Source: Jeotgalibacillus aurantiacus
Lineage (GTDB): Bacteria; Bacillota; Bacilli; Bacillales; Jeotgalibacillaceae
Direction of reading: 5' to 3'
Assembly: GCF_020595125.1 (NCBI RefSeq)
Contig: NZ_JACNMS010000001.1
Location: 434,001 to 498,000 of the forward strand
DNA length: 64,000 nt
Shown in pieces: positions 43,701 to 53,847 of the stretch (position 1 is its first letter; each line of letters begins with the position of its first letter). Below the pieces are notes generated by a model. The model was not told where the DNA came from. It was given only the letters and a program-made list of their open reading frames with translations, and ran no database searches. Position numbers and translations under genes: made by a program.

Positions 43701-43850
43701 GAAATGTGGAGGCGGGCGTTAAGGGACGTACAAACTGGACCGGCCTCGGCGAAGATAAAGGAAACACAGCGAACGCAGTGAGCTGATGTTGACTTATCGA
43801 ACGAGAGGACGGGAAGTTTGCTAGTCCCTGCCCGCCGGAACTGGACACAG
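43701..43850. repeat. Family II repeat, copy b
   Basis: It shares GGGACGTACAAACTGGAC, GATAAAGGAAACACAGCGAA, GAGCTGATGTTGACTTATCG and GGGAAGTTTGCTAGTCCCTG with the reverse strand of 21067-21220. Its first bases (GAAATGTGGAGGCGGGCG) recur, slightly altered, at 43850-43869, immediately before array D. Confidence 0.82.
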
Positions 43851-43872
43851 AAATGTGTAGGCGGGTGTTGGG

Positions 43873-43991
43873 TTTGGACACTTCTGGAGCAAACTTGGTC
43901 ACATTTCAGCTGAACTTGGACACTTTCAGCTGCTACTTGGTCACTTCCCCCCTCAACTTGGACACATCCATTCTCAACTTGGTCACCTTCA
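43873..43991. repeat. 21-bp-period array D (TTGGACAC/TTGGTCAC, six units)
   Basis: Cores begin at 43874, 43895, 43916, 43937, 43958 and 43979, all exactly 21 apart. The fifth core base alternates A, T, A, T, A, T. The consensus unit is AACTTGGWCACTT plus about eight variable bases. Confidence 0.93.
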
Positions 43992-44089
43992 AGAACAATC
44001 CCGGCGAAGACCGGGGGCTCTTCAAGATCTCAGGTACCTAAATGCATTCCACTGGGACGCTGACGCTTGTGAGAAAGAAAAATCTTGCA

Positions 44090-44206
44090 TTTGACAACCT
44101 ACTCTTCTGATTTAACAACTTTTTATCATTATTCGACAACTCTTCTATGGTATTTGACAACTTGAAGCGCTTATTACACAACTTTCCCTCTCCATTTAAC
44201 ACCTCG
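44090..44206. repeat. 21-bp-period array E (core TTTRACAAC, six units)
   Basis: Cores TTTGACAAC, TTTAACAAC, TTCGACAAC, TTTGACAAC, TTACACAAC and TTTAACACC begin at 44090, 44111, 44132, 44153, 44174 and 44195, exactly 21 apart. Array F carries the reverse-complement core. Confidence 0.92.
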
Positions 44207-44242
44207 ACCTGCCACACATCCCCCAAACAATTAACCTCAACT

Positions 44243-44256
44243 TGTAAGCGTTATCA
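44243..44256. promoter_or_regulatory. CcpA cre site upstream of the arginine operon
   Basis: TGTAAGCGTTATCA is the same perfect cre as at 27180 and lies about 35 bases upstream of the -35 box of the argC promoter, a position more typical of CcpA activation than repression. Confidence 0.75.
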
Positions 44257-44290
44257 TTTTTCGAATTAATAATTATTTATAAAAATACTG

Positions 44291-44319
44291 TTGCATTTAT
44301 TTTTATACATACATATAAT
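44291..44319 (+). promoter_or_regulatory. Promoter of the argCJBD-carAB-argF cluster
   Basis: TTGCAT (44291-44296), 17 bases, TATAAT (44314-44319). AT-rich inverted half-sites (TGCAT and ATACA) between the boxes could be a weak ArgR/AhrC site, but the spacing differs from the usual ARG box. Confidence 0.72.
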
Positions 44320-44349
44320 ATGTCTATCAATTTTTTTGGAGTGATGGAT

Positions 44350-45381
44350 GTGAAAGTTGGAATTATTGGAGCAACCGGATATGGCGGACTTGAGCTAATA
44401 CGGCTTTTGCATCGTCACACGGAAATTTCGTCAATCGACCTATTTACATCATCTGATGCCGGCACACCGTTTTCTCATAAATATTCACATTTGCTGAATA
44501 TTTATGATATGCCGCTGCATCGGATTGAGATCGAATATTTAGCTAAACTGGATGTTTTGTTTACGAGTACGCCAAGCGGGGTGACGAGCCGGCTTCTTCC
44601 GCCGATTATCGGAAAAGGCCCCCGGATTATTGATCTATCAGGCGATTACCGGCTGACTGCCGATGAATACCGGGACTGGTACGGGAAGGAGCCTGCCCCT
44701 GAAACAGCATTAGACAAGGCGGTGTATGGGTTAACGGAGTGGAATCGGGATGCGATTAAGGAGTCAAAGCTGATTGCCAATCCGGGCTGTTATCCCACTG
44801 CTGTTCTGCTGAGCCTGCTGCCGGCCGTTAAAAATGGACTCATTGATTCATCGCAGCTCATTATTGATGCGAAAAGTGGTGTGTCAGGCGCTGGTAATCA
44901 GCCTAATCAGATGACTCATTTCAGCGAAACAAATGAAAGCCTGTCTATTTATAAAGTAAACAGGCACCAGCATATACCTGAGATTGAACGCGGACTCTCT
45001 GCGTTTGCGGGTGGTACACGACCCATCACCTTCAGCACCCACCTCGTGCCAATGACACGGGGAATCCTGTCCGCAGCATACGCACCGCTTGCTGACGGTG
45101 TCACGGAAAAACAGCTGCAGGAATGTTATCAGGACATTTATCAGAATGAAGCCTTTGTGCGGCTCATTCCGCCAGGCCCGAAATTTGGTACGAATCAGGT
45201 GTACGGATCAAACTACTGCGATCTTCAGCTTCACGTGGATCAGCGGACGAACCGCGTCACGATCGTATCAGTGATCGACAACCTGGTGAAGGGCGCAGCC
45301 GGACAGGCTGTTCAGAACATGAATGTACAATTCGGAATTGAGGAATCTGTGGGACTTGATCTTGTCCCTTCGTTTATCTAA
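44350..45381 (+). CDS. argC: N-acetyl-gamma-glutamyl-phosphate reductase
   Basis: The 343-residue enzyme reduces N-acetylglutamyl phosphate to the semialdehyde, the third step of arginine synthesis. MKVGIIGATGYGGLELIRLL is the NADP-binding start, and IANPGCYPTAVLL holds the catalytic cysteine. GTG 44350 is six bases after GGAGTG; ATG 44344 is in frame but too close. It is the first gene of a seven-gene arginine cluster, 12 bases before argJ. Confidence 0.94.
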   Translation: MKVGIIGATGYGGLELIRLLHRHTEISSIDLFTSSDAGTPFSHKYSHLLNIYDMPLHRIEIEYLAKLDVLFTSTPSGVTSRLLPPIIGKGPRIIDLSGDYRLTADEYRDWYGKEPAPETALDKAVYGLTEWNRDAIKESKLIANPGCYPTAVLLSLLPAVKNGLIDSSQLIIDAKSGVSGAGNQPNQMTHFSETNESLSIYKVNRHQHIPEIERGLSAFAGGTRPITFSTHLVPMTRGILSAAYAPLADGVTEKQLQECYQDIYQNEAFVRLIPPGPKFGTNQVYGSNYCDLQLHVDQRTNRVTIVSVIDNLVKGAAGQAVQNMNVQFGIEESVGLDLVPSFI

Positions 45382-45393
45382 AGGAGGAGTATC

Positions 45394-46620
45394 ATGACGA
45401 CCGTGTATCCATCCATCAAATATATTTCAGGAAACAATATTGCATCACCAATCGGCTTTAAAGCAGCCGGACTTCATTGCGGTATTAAACATAAAAAAAA
45501 TGACCTGGCCATTTTAGTGAGCGAGGTTCCTGCCAATGCAGCAGGCGTTTATACGACGAATGCTGTTCAGGCCGCTCCTTTAAAAGTAACAAAGGAATCA
45601 CTTGCGATTGAAAATAAAATGCAGGCGATCATCGTCAATTCAGGAAACGCCAATGCCTGTACAGGGAAACAGGGCTATCTCGATGCCCAGACGATGCAGG
45701 CGTTGACTGCAGAGCTGCTTGATATCAAACCTCACCTGGTTGGAGTGGCATCCACTGGCGTCATTGGCGAAAAGCTGCCAATGGAGTGCTTAAAAACGGG
45801 CATTCCAAAGCTTGAGCCAACTGCCGGACTAAAAGGGTCCATCGATTTCTCCCAGTCTATTTTGACCACTGATACCGTTTCTAAAAATACAGCGTATCAG
45901 GTTGAAATTGACGGCAAAATCGTGACCGTTGCCGGAACAGCCAAGGGTTCAGGGATGATTCATCCTAACATGGCCACCATGCTCGGGTTTATCTCCACAG
46001 ATGCAGCTATCGAATCAGACCACCTGCATCATGCACTTAAATCTGTCGTGGACCGATCGTTTAACTCCATTACCGTGGATGGTGACACGTCAACGAATGA
46101 TATGGTGCTTGTGATGGCCAATGGATTGGCAGAAAACAACACGCTTTCTCCAGCACATCCTGACTGGGCTGTCTTCGTTCAAACCCTGCTTCATGTCTGT
46201 GAGGATCTGGGGAAAATGATCGCCAAAGACGGGGAAGGCGCGACCAAGCTGATTGAAGTGGAAGTAAACGGAGCCGTTTCTGATGAAGAAGCCCGTAAAA
46301 TTGCGAAAACTGTTGTCGGCTCTCCACTTGTTAAAACAGCCGCATTTGGCTGTGATGCCAACTGGGGCCGTATTTTAGCAGCAGTCGGATACAGCGGCAT
46401 GACGATTGATCCGGACGAAATCGAGATCCTGATCGGTTCAGTACCGGTTGTGAGTGAAGGTGAGCCACTTGCTTTTTCAGAGGATGAACTCACTGAATAC
46501 TTAAAACAGCCGGAAATTAAACTGAAGGTCAACGTCAATCAGGGCAGTGGAAAAGGACTTGCATGGGGGTGTGATCTCACGTATGACTACGTCCAAATCA
46601 ATGCAAGCTACCGAACGTAA
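45394..46620 (+). CDS. argJ: Glutamate N-acetyltransferase / amino-acid acetyltransferase
   Basis: The 408-residue proenzyme both makes N-acetylglutamate and recycles the acetyl group from acetylornithine. [15 protein letters not shown] contains the self-cleavage site, with Thr195 as the N-terminal nucleophile of the beta chain. [12 protein letters not shown] forms the oxyanion-hole region. AAGGAGGAG precedes the ATG. No argA or argE is nearby, so ArgJ provides the cyclic pathway. Confidence 0.95.
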   Translation: MTTVYPSIKYISGNNIASPIGFKAAGLHCGIKHKKNDLAILVSEVPANAAGVYTTNAVQAAPLKVTKESLAIENKMQAIIVNSGNANACTGKQGYLDAQTMQALTAELLDIKPHLVGVASTGVIGEKLPMECLKTGIPKLEPTAGLKGSIDFSQSILTTDTVSKNTAYQVEIDGKIVTVAGTAKGSGMIHPNMATMLGFISTDAAIESDHLHHALKSVVDRSFNSITVDGDTSTNDMVLVMANGLAENNTLSPAHPDWAVFVQTLLHVCEDLGKMIAKDGEGATKLIEVEVNGAVSDEEARKIAKTVVGSPLVKTAAFGCDANWGRILAAVGYSGMTIDPDEIEILIGSVPVVSEGEPLAFSEDELTEYLKQPEIKLKVNVNQGSGKGLAWGCDLTYDYVQINASYRT

Positions 46621-47359
46621 TCACACGACCGTGATCAAGCTTGGAGGCAGCCTGCTTGAGCGGCTGACCCCCTCCTTTTTTAATGGCATCCGTACGATGA
46701 TTGACCAAGGCCATCGCGTTGTCATTGTTCATGGAGGCGGCCCGGCGATTAACCGGGCTTTAAAGGCGGCGCAGATTGATACACCGATTGTGAACGGCCT
46801 TCGGATCACGCCTGAAAATGCGATTGGGATTGTACAGTCCGTGCTGATCGGATCCGTTAACCCATGGATCGTGCATCAGCTTCATGCTGCAGGAATTCAG
46901 GCCATTGGATTGAACGGCTTTGACGGCGGAATGATTGAGGCCACGTATCTTGATCAAGACGTTTACGGCTTCGTCGGTAAGATTGAAACGATCCGCCCAT
47001 CACTGCTTGAGCTTTTAAAAGAAACCGTTCCCGTCATTTCCTGTATCGGCAGAACAGCTGACGGGCAGGCACTGAATATCAATGCAGATACGGCAGCCGA
47101 GAAGATTGCCTCAGCGATTAAAGCGGATGAGCTTTTATTTATTACAGATACAGCCGGCATTAAAGTGAACGACAGTCCAGTATCCGAAACCACACCGTCT
47201 GAAATTACAACGTGGATTGGGGACGGTACGATATACGGAGGAATGATTCCAAAGGTTCAGGCCGCTGCTGGCTGTCTGGAAACCGGCATTCCTTCTGTCA
47301 AAATAGTCAATGAAGCATTAAAGGGTACCACAATTCGAAAGGAGGCAGTTGTCCGATGA
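46583..47359 (+). CDS. argB: Acetylglutamate kinase
   Basis: The 258-residue enzyme phosphorylates N-acetylglutamate. VIKLGGSLLE, VVIVHGGGPAINRAL and LNINADTAAEKIASAIKADE are amino-acid-kinase motifs for ATP and substrate. The ATG at 46583 overlaps argJ by 38 bases; an ATG at 46601 would also fit, while a longer frame from 46547 is unlikely. It ends in a four-base overlap with argD. Confidence 0.93.
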   Translation: MTTSKSMQATERNHTTVIKLGGSLLERLTPSFFNGIRTMIDQGHRVVIVHGGGPAINRALKAAQIDTPIVNGLRITPENAIGIVQSVLIGSVNPWIVHQLHAAGIQAIGLNGFDGGMIEATYLDQDVYGFVGKIETIRPSLLELLKETVPVISCIGRTADGQALNINADTAAEKIASAIKADELLFITDTAGIKVNDSPVSETTPSEITTWIGDGTIYGGMIPKVQAAAGCLETGIPSVKIVNEALKGTTIRKEAVVR

Positions 47360-48510
47360 GTGCACTTTTCCAAAACTACGCACGGCGTTCCATCCATATT
47401 ACCGAAGGAAAAGGAACCGTTGTGAAGGATGAAAACGGCAAGTCCTATCTGGATTTCACGAGCGGAATTGCGGTGGTCAGTCTCGGACACGCCCACCCTT
47501 CCATCGTGAAAACATTACAGGTGCAGAGTGAAAAGCTTTGGCACATTTCAAACCTATTTGAGAGTCCTGCCCAGGAAAAGCTTGCTGAAACTTTAACGGC
47601 TGACACCCCTCTAGACTGTGCCTTTTTCTGCAACAGTGGGGCAGAAGCGAATGAAGCCGCCATTAAGCTCGCCCGTAAAGCAACCGGCAAACATGTCATT
47701 GTCACATTTGAACAATCGTTTCACGGCCGGACAACCGGTGCGATGGCAGCGACCGGTCAGGATAAAGTCAAACAGGGCTTCGGGCCATTAATGCCTGAGT
47801 TTAGAACCGTTCCTTTTAATGATACTGAAGCATTAAAACATGCAGTTAAAGAAGATACCGCTGCCATCATGCTTGAGGTCATTCAGGGTGAGGGCGGCGT
47901 CAATGTGATTCAGGAATCCTTTGCCAGAGACATTCAGGAATTGTGTGATTCAATGGGTGTATTGCTCATCATTGATGAGGTCCAAACAGGCATCGGACGC
48001 ACAGGCACAAGGTATGCATTCGAACAGACACCTCTTGTTCCTGATATCGTGACGTTAGCAAAAGGACTTGGCGGCGGTTTTCCAATCGGTTCCATGCTCG
48101 GTACAGAGCGTCTGTCAACGCATTTCGGACCTGGGACACACGGCACAACGTTTGGCGGTAATCCGCTTGCCGTTGCGGTTGCTCAGACGGTAGTGGATCA
48201 TGTTTTTGACGCAGTATTCTTACAGGAAGTTAAAGAGAAAGAACGTGTATTGCGCGAACAGCTGGCCCCTCTCCTTGACCTTCCTGAAGTCAAAGGGCTG
48301 ACCGGAAAAGGTCTGATGCTTGGCGTTGTCCTGCATGACGAGGCTGCGCCGATCGTGCAGCAGGCTGAAGAAAACGGCCTGCTTCTTGTACCGGCAGGAC
48401 CAAACGTCATCAGAATGCTGCCTCCGCTGACTGTGACTGAACAGGAACTGAAGGAAGCAGCAGCCATTTTAAAGCAAACGATTCTCGGGCACTCCAAAGT
48501 GAAGTCATAA
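47356..48510 (+). CDS. argD: Acetylornithine aminotransferase
   Basis: The 384-residue class III PLP aminotransferase makes acetylornithine. FCNSGAEANEAAIKLARKAT binds the cofactor phosphate, IIDEVQTGIGRTG is the conserved Asp-containing loop, and the lysine in LAKGLGGGFPIG forms the PLP aldimine. GGAGGCAG precedes ATG 47356, which overlaps argB (ATGA). A strong hairpin follows before carA. Confidence 0.94.
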   Translation: MSALFQNYARRSIHITEGKGTVVKDENGKSYLDFTSGIAVVSLGHAHPSIVKTLQVQSEKLWHISNLFESPAQEKLAETLTADTPLDCAFFCNSGAEANEAAIKLARKATGKHVIVTFEQSFHGRTTGAMAATGQDKVKQGFGPLMPEFRTVPFNDTEALKHAVKEDTAAIMLEVIQGEGGVNVIQESFARDIQELCDSMGVLLIIDEVQTGIGRTGTRYAFEQTPLVPDIVTLAKGLGGGFPIGSMLGTERLSTHFGPGTHGTTFGGNPLAVAVAQTVVDHVFDAVFLQEVKEKERVLREQLAPLLDLPEVKGLTGKGLMLGVVLHDEAAPIVQQAEENGLLLVPAGPNVIRMLPPLTVTEQELKEAAAILKQTILGHSKVKS

Positions 48511-48516
48511 ACTCGT

Positions 48517-48544
48517 CTGCAGCCTGTCAAAAGGCAGGCTGCAG
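48517..48544 (+). promoter_or_regulatory. Intercistronic hairpin between argD and carA
   Basis: CTGCAGCCTG (48517-48526) and CAGGCTGCAG (48535-48544) make a perfect 10-bp stem. No T-run follows directly, so it may be a processing or partial termination signal. Confidence 0.7.
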
Positions 48545-48585
48545 ATCACGATATAAAATGCATACTCTTATTTTTTTGATTAAAA

Positions 48586-48602
48586 ATGAATAAAATTACA
48601 CA
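48586..48602 (+). promoter_or_regulatory. Candidate ARG box before carA
   Basis: ATGAATAAAATTACACA follows the ArgR/AhrC box pattern TGAAT-WWWW-ATTCA in its left half and 3 of 5 bases in its right half, within an AT-rich region that may hold an internal promoter. Confidence 0.5.
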
Positions 48603-48634
48603 ATAATTTATATTTATACAAGGAGGAGAAACCG

Positions 48635-49696
48635 ATGAAAGGTACACTGTCACTTTCAAACGGACAGTCATTTCAAGGCATCTGGAAGGGTGCAGCTAAA
48701 GATGTACAGGGAGAAATCGTATTTTTCACGGGTATGACAGGATACGAAGAGGTATTAACAGACCCTTCCTATCACGGGCAGATCATCGTTTTTTCCTATC
48801 CGTTAATGGGACAGTACGGCATTCAGACTGCCCATTTGGAATCAGAAGTCATTCAGCCGGCCGGCATTATCGTAACCGAATTGTATGAAGGCGCACTTGA
48901 AAAAGGGATTTCACTCTTTGACTTTGCTCTTCAGCACAATGTGCCGATCATGTCAGGAGTGGATACACGTTCCGTCATCCAAACCATTCGTGAGGACGGA
49001 ACGATGCAGGCGGTCATGCAGCTTGAAGGTAAACCGTTACCTGCATGGAAGCCGATCCGAACGTTTCTTGTACCACATGTGACAGCAAAAACGATCACCA
49101 CGCATGGTGAAGGGTTTCCGCATATCGGACTGATTGATTTCGGCTATAAAAAATCGATCTTACAGGCACTGCTTGACCGCGGGTGTAAAGTAACCGTTTT
49201 TCCTTACACCGTAACGACTGATGTTCTGTCAGCTTATCAACTGGACGGTCTCCTCTTTTCAAATGGTCCCGGGGATCCCGCTTCACTTGAGCATAAACTC
49301 GCAGACTATAAAGAATGGGCAACGAACTATCCTTCCCTTGGTATCTGCCTTGGTCATCAGCTCCTTGCTTCGGCGTTTGGGGCCTCAACGGAAAAGCTGC
49401 CATTCGGTCACCGCGGAGCGAACCATCCGGTCATGAATATGAAAACAAATCGTGTAAGCATGAGTTCACAAAACCACAGCTATGTCGTTAAAAAAGATTC
49501 TTTGCCTGACAGTCTGTCTGTTCTTTATCTGAATGTAAATGATAACAGCATTGAAGGAGTTCAGCATAACGAACTACCTTTTATAACGGTTCAATTCCAT
49601 CCGGAGGCTTCACCGGGCCCGGCTGAGCACCATGAAGTATTTGATACGTTTTTTGATTTAATCCCATTTGAAAAGAAGGTGTCCACCCATGCCTAA
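48635..49696 (+). CDS. carA: Carbamoyl-phosphate synthase small subunit, arginine pathway
   Basis: The 353-residue glutaminase subunit supplies ammonia to CarB. The class I amidotransferase nucleophile is the cysteine in LGICLGHQLLASAFG, with the His-Glu pair in VQFHPEASPGP. The N-terminal FFTGMTGYEEVLTDPSYHGQ is the CarA-specific domain. AAGGAGGAGA precedes the ATG. Placement among arg genes marks it as the arginine-specific copy; a separate pyrimidine copy is expected elsewhere. Confidence 0.94.
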   Translation: MKGTLSLSNGQSFQGIWKGAAKDVQGEIVFFTGMTGYEEVLTDPSYHGQIIVFSYPLMGQYGIQTAHLESEVIQPAGIIVTELYEGALEKGISLFDFALQHNVPIMSGVDTRSVIQTIREDGTMQAVMQLEGKPLPAWKPIRTFLVPHVTAKTITTHGEGFPHIGLIDFGYKKSILQALLDRGCKVTVFPYTVTTDVLSAYQLDGLLFSNGPGDPASLEHKLADYKEWATNYPSLGICLGHQLLASAFGASTEKLPFGHRGANHPVMNMKTNRVSMSSQNHSYVVKKDSLPDSLSVLYLNVNDNSIEGVQHNELPFITVQFHPEASPGPAEHHEVFDTFFDLIPFEKKVSTHA

Positions 49697-52600
49697 GCAT
49701 CAGGAAATAAAGAAAGTATTAGTCATCGGCTCCGGTGCGATCGTCATCGGACAGGCGGCGGAATTTGATTATTCAGGTACACAAGCCTGTACGGCACTCC
49801 GCGAAGAAGGCATAGAGGTCATTTTAATTAATAATAACCCGGCTACGATCATGACCGATGAAACAACGGCAGATCGCGTTTATTTCGAGCCGCTGACGGT
49901 TGAAAGTGTGAAAGCCATTCTGGAAAAAGAAAAGCCGGACGGTCTGCTCGCAACAGTAGGCGGGCAAACCGGACTCAACCTTGCCATGGCCTTAACAGAT
50001 CAGGGCATTCTTGAAGAATACGGTGTGAAGCTGCTTGGAACAGAAATCGAATCGATCAAAATGGCTGAGGACCGTGACGCCTTTCGCTCGCTCATGAAAA
50101 AACTGAATGAACCTGTTCCTGACAGCGAAATCATCTATACAGTGGAAGAAGCACTGGCTTTTGCGAACACAGCAGGATACCCGGTCATCGTCCGTCCTGC
50201 CTATACACTTGGCGGCTTTGGTGGAGGAATTGCTTCAACAGAAGAAGCGTTCATCTCGCTGGTTGAACAGGGACTTTCAGCAAGCCCGATTCATCAGTGC
50301 CTCGTCGAAAAAAGTATCGCAGGCTATAAGGAAGTTGAGTATGAAGTGATGCGTGATGCATCCGGTACGTGTATCACGATCTGTAACATGGAAAACCTTG
50401 ATCCGGTTGGTGTTCATACAGGGGACTCCATCGTCGTTGCGCCGAGTCAGACGCTGCATGATAAGGAATATCATATGCTGCGCACCGCTTCAATCAACAT
50501 TATTGAAGCATTGGGCATCGTCGGCGGCTGTAACATCCAGTTCGCCCTTCACCCTGAGACATCGGAATACTTCCTGATCGAGGTGAATCCGCGTGTCAGC
50601 CGCTCCTCTGCCCTAGCATCAAAAGCCACCGGCTATCCGATTGCGCGACTTGCTGCAAAGCTTGCGGTTGGCTATTCACTGCATGAGTTGAAAAATCCGG
50701 TGACAGGGACGACATTCGCAAGCTTCGAGCCTGCCCTTGACTATGTCACGGTCAAAATCCCGCGCTGGCCATTTGACCAGTTCAGCGAGGCCAACCGCAA
50801 GCTAGGCACACAGATGAAAGCAACAGGTGAAGTCATGGCGATCGAACGCTCCATGGAGTCCGCTTTCCAAAAAGCGATCCGCTCGCTTGATATGAAACTC
50901 GATGGACTTTTCCTGCCAGCCTTTTCATTATGGGAGGATCAGGCTTTAAAAGAGATTCTCACGGAGCCGGATGACAGACGTCTTTTTGCGATGCTTGAGC
51001 TTTTAAAAAGAGGAACGACAGCTGAAGAAATCGTGGATTTAACAGGCATTTCACCTTATTTTTTGCACGTACTGGCCAAATTAATTCACACGCATCAGGA
51101 CCTTGGCGAAATGACCTGGACAGAAATCACACAGGATCGCCTGTCTCACGCAAAAAAGCTTGGCTTTACCGATCAGCAGCTGTCTTCCCTCTGGAACGTG
51201 CCCGCAACACTGATCAGAACCCAGCGTAAAAAGTGGGGAATCACACCGGCCTATCGCATGGTTGATACATGTGCAGCCGAATTTGAAGCAAAAACGAACT
51301 ATTTTTATTCGACATGGAGCGGCACAACCGATCACCGCGAATCTGTGAAACCTAAGGTCGCTGTCATCGGCTCAGGTCCGATCCGTATCGGTCAGGGAAT
51401 TGAATTTGATTACTGCTGTGTACACAGTGTCATCGCACTTCAGAAGCTCGGATATGAGGCTGTTCTCATCAACAACAACCCTGAAACCGTCAGCACCGAT
51501 TATGAAACAGCAGATGCCCTGTATTTTGAACCTTTAACAGCAGAAGATATTTTAAACGTACTGGAAGCTGAAGGCATTGATCAGGTCATTGTCCAGTTTG
51601 GCGGACAGACTTCCATTAATGTAGCGAAAGAGCTTGAGGAATCCGGCATCACCCTTCTTGGATCCACCTCTGAGCTGCTCGATCAAATGGAGGATCGCGA
51701 CCGTTTTTATACGTTTCTTGAATCAGTTGGACTTCCTGTTATCCCGGGCTTTTCCGCTAACCAGCCCGCTGAAATCTGGCAGGCCGCTGATGATCTCAGC
51801 TATCCCATCCTGCTGCGCCCCTCTTATGTCATCGGGGGAAGCGGCATGATCAAGCTGAACAGCGATGAAGAATTAGAAACGTATCTGGCTTCAGCACAAA
51901 TTGAATATCCCGTACTTGTTGATAAATTTATCGAAGGCAAGGAAGTTGAGGTTGATGTGCTGTCGGATGGCAAAAACGCCTGGATCTCTGCTGTTTTTGA
52001 ACATATCGAGGGAACCGGCGTCCATTCAGGAGACAGTATTTCCATCACGCCGCCATTAAATCTTCCGGCTAAAATGCTGGATCATGTATGTGAAGTCTCG
52101 ATGCACATTGCAAAAAACCTTGCATTCACCGGACTGTTCAACATTCAATTCGTGTGTCAAAAAGACACGTTATATGTGATTGAAATCAACCCGCGTGCTT
52201 CACGTACTGTTCCAATCAGCAGCAAGGTCACAAACGTTCCACTCGTACAGCACGCAACAGCTTTGATGCTCGGAACGGACTTTAATGACCTAGGTATTCA
52301 TAAGAATTTCAACGGTCAGCGAGGATTCACTGTCAAAGCACCAGTCTTCTCGCATATCAAACTGCCAGACCTCTCCCCTGCCCTGACGCCAGTCATGACG
52401 TCAACCGGGGAAGTCATCGGCTCTGACACAAACCCTGATATCGCGATTCAAAAAGCACTGACCGGCGCCAGCCAGCAGCTTGCAGATCTCTGGTCAGAAA
52501 AAGGAAGCATCTATATGACCGCAGAAACAGCCACTGAATCCCTGATCAGCGAATGGACGGATAAAGGCATGCACGTCTTTACACCTGCAGAGCTTGCATT

Positions 52601-52766
52601 TGATGAGTGGATGAAACGTGCAGATAAAAAAGCCTTACTATCATTTGAATCAGACACACCTCTGATCAAAAAAGCGGCCATACACAGACTTCACGTCTGG
52701 ACACGTCCGGAAACGGCTCAGGCATTTCTCGGCACGCTATCACCAAGAAAGGGAGCGTTCGTATGA
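49689..52766 (+). CDS. carB: Carbamoyl-phosphate synthase large subunit, arginine pathway
   Basis: The 1025-residue enzyme has two homologous halves, each with a pre-ATP-grasp domain ([20 protein letters not shown] and [20 protein letters not shown]) and an ATP-grasp domain (for example [13 protein letters not shown] and [13 protein letters not shown]). A short MGS-like C-terminal domain follows. It makes carbamoyl phosphate from bicarbonate, glutamine-derived ammonia and two ATP. ATG 49689 follows GAAGGTG and overlaps carA by eight bases; a start at 49668 is rejected. It overlaps argF by four bases. Confidence 0.94.
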   Translation: MPKHQEIKKVLVIGSGAIVIGQAAEFDYSGTQACTALREEGIEVILINNNPATIMTDETTADRVYFEPLTVESVKAILEKEKPDGLLATVGGQTGLNLAMALTDQGILEEYGVKLLGTEIESIKMAEDRDAFRSLMKKLNEPVPDSEIIYTVEEALAFANTAGYPVIVRPAYTLGGFGGGIASTEEAFISLVEQGLSASPIHQCLVEKSIAGYKEVEYEVMRDASGTCITICNMENLDPVGVHTGDSIVVAPSQTLHDKEYHMLRTASINIIEALGIVGGCNIQFALHPETSEYFLIEVNPRVSRSSALASKATGYPIARLAAKLAVGYSLHELKNPVTGTTFASFEPALDYVTVKIPRWPFDQFSEANRKLGTQMKATGEVMAIERSMESAFQKAIRSLDMKLDGLFLPAFSLWEDQALKEILTEPDDRRLFAMLELLKRGTTAEEIVDLTGISPYFLHVLAKLIHTHQDLGEMTWTEITQDRLSHAKKLGFTDQQLSSLWNVPATLIRTQRKKWGITPAYRMVDTCAAEFEAKTNYFYSTWSGTTDHRESVKPKVAVIGSGPIRIGQGIEFDYCCVHSVIALQKLGYEAVLINNNPETVSTDYETADALYFEPLTAEDILNVLEAEGIDQVIVQFGGQTSINVAKELEESGITLLGSTSELLDQMEDRDRFYTFLESVGLPVIPGFSANQPAEIWQAADDLSYPILLRPSYVIGGSGMIKLNSDEELETYLASAQIEYPVLVDKFIEGKEVEVDVLSDGKNAWISAVFEHIEGTGVHSGDSISITPPLNLPAKMLDHVCEVSMHIAKNLAFTGLFNIQFVCQKDTLYVIEINPRASRTVPISSKVTNVPLVQHATALMLGTDFNDLGIHKNFNGQRGFTVKAPVFSHIKLPDLSPALTPVMTSTGEVIGSDTNPDIAIQKALTGASQQLADLWSEKGSIYMTAETATESLISEWTDKGMHVFTPAELAFDEWMKRADKKALLSFESDTPLIKKAAIHRLHVWTRPETAQAFLGTLSPRKGAFV

Positions 52767-53704
52767 ACACATTAATTCCGACTCTTCAGCACAAAGATCT
52801 TCTAACGCTGAGAGATTACACATCTAACGAAATTCTGGAACTGATTGAGCTCGCAGCTGAGCTGAAAAAACCCGAAAACAAGCACCTTCCCCTTTTACAG
52901 GGAAAGGTGCTCGGGATGATTTTTGAAAAGTCATCCACCCGTACACGTGTCTCCTTTGAAGCCGGCATGCTGCAGCTCGGCGGACACGCAATGTATTTAA
53001 GCACACGCGATATTCAGATGGGACGCGGGGAAACGATCGCGGATACAGCACGCGTTCTGTCAGGTTATCTCGATGGCATTATGATCCGTACATTTGGCCA
53101 GTCCATCGTGGAGGAACTCGCTGAACACAGTACCATTCCCGTCATCAACGGACTGACGGATGACTATCACCCGTGCCAGACACTCGCCGATCTGTTAACG
53201 ATTCACGAAACATTCGGATCCTTTAAGCATAAAAAACTCGCTTATATCGGAGACGGCAATAACGTCGCCCACTCCCTGATGATCGGCGCGGCAAAAGTCG
53301 GCATGCATTTTACCATTGCCTGTCCGGAAGGCTACGAGCCAAATGCTGAAATATTGGCCTATGCACAAGGGGTCGGTCAGCAAACAGGCGCTGTCATCAC
53401 ATTAACCCACGATCCTGTCCAAGCCGTTGCCGGAGCTCACGCAGTCTACACAGATGTATGGGCAAGCATGGGGCAGGAAGAAGAAGCAAATGAACGATTA
53501 AAAGCATTCGAAGGCTTTCAGGTCAACGAGGCGCTCACAGCCCACGCAGACCCCGACTATATATTCATGCACTGCCTCCCCGCACACCGCGAAGAGGAAG
53601 TCAGCACAGCCGTTTTAGAAGGCCCACACTCCGTCGTCTTCCGCGAAGCAGAAAACCGACTCCACGCCCAAAAAGCCCTGCTCGTGGCACTGATGGGAAA
53701 ATAA
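52763..53704 (+). CDS. argF: Ornithine carbamoyltransferase
   Basis: The 313-residue enzyme joins carbamoyl phosphate and ornithine to citrulline. [11 protein letters not shown] (from about residue 56) binds carbamoyl phosphate, [14 protein letters not shown] contains the HPxQ motif, and [13 protein letters not shown] holds the catalytic Cys of the HCLP motif. It overlaps carB by four bases and ends the cluster with a terminator. argG and argH are not in the window. Confidence 0.95.
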   Translation: MNTLIPTLQHKDLLTLRDYTSNEILELIELAAELKKPENKHLPLLQGKVLGMIFEKSSTRTRVSFEAGMLQLGGHAMYLSTRDIQMGRGETIADTARVLSGYLDGIMIRTFGQSIVEELAEHSTIPVINGLTDDYHPCQTLADLLTIHETFGSFKHKKLAYIGDGNNVAHSLMIGAAKVGMHFTIACPEGYEPNAEILAYAQGVGQQTGAVITLTHDPVQAVAGAHAVYTDVWASMGQEEEANERLKAFEGFQVNEALTAHADPDYIFMHCLPAHREEEVSTAVLEGPHSVVFREAENRLHAQKALLVALMGK

Positions 53705-53713
53705 GTATCAATC

Positions 53714-53752
53714 ATTCTCCGTTCGGACATTCAAATCCGGACGGAGAATTTT
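53714..53752 (+). terminator. Terminator of the arginine cluster
   Basis: ATTCTCCGTTCGGA pairs with TCCGGACGGAGAAT and is followed by TTTC. Confidence 0.88.
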
Positions 53753-53847
53753 CATTCATGCATTATCTGAGAGACTCATAAAATAAAGAGATGAACTGTC
53801 ATTTTAGTGTGTATCAAAGTATACCCTCCGGCCCAGCTTTACTAAGA

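Noticed and set aside
43873-43991. Interpreting the arrays as coding heptad repeats (21 bp = 7 codons)
   Set aside because: In array D the frame that would give a VTKL/VSKL heptad contains in-frame TAG and TGA stops; array E also has a stop in the matching frame. No start or ribosome site accompanies them.
48635-52766. carAB as pyrimidine-pathway genes
   Set aside because: They lie inside the arg cluster with gene overlaps to argF and a candidate ARG box, and no pyr gene is nearby.
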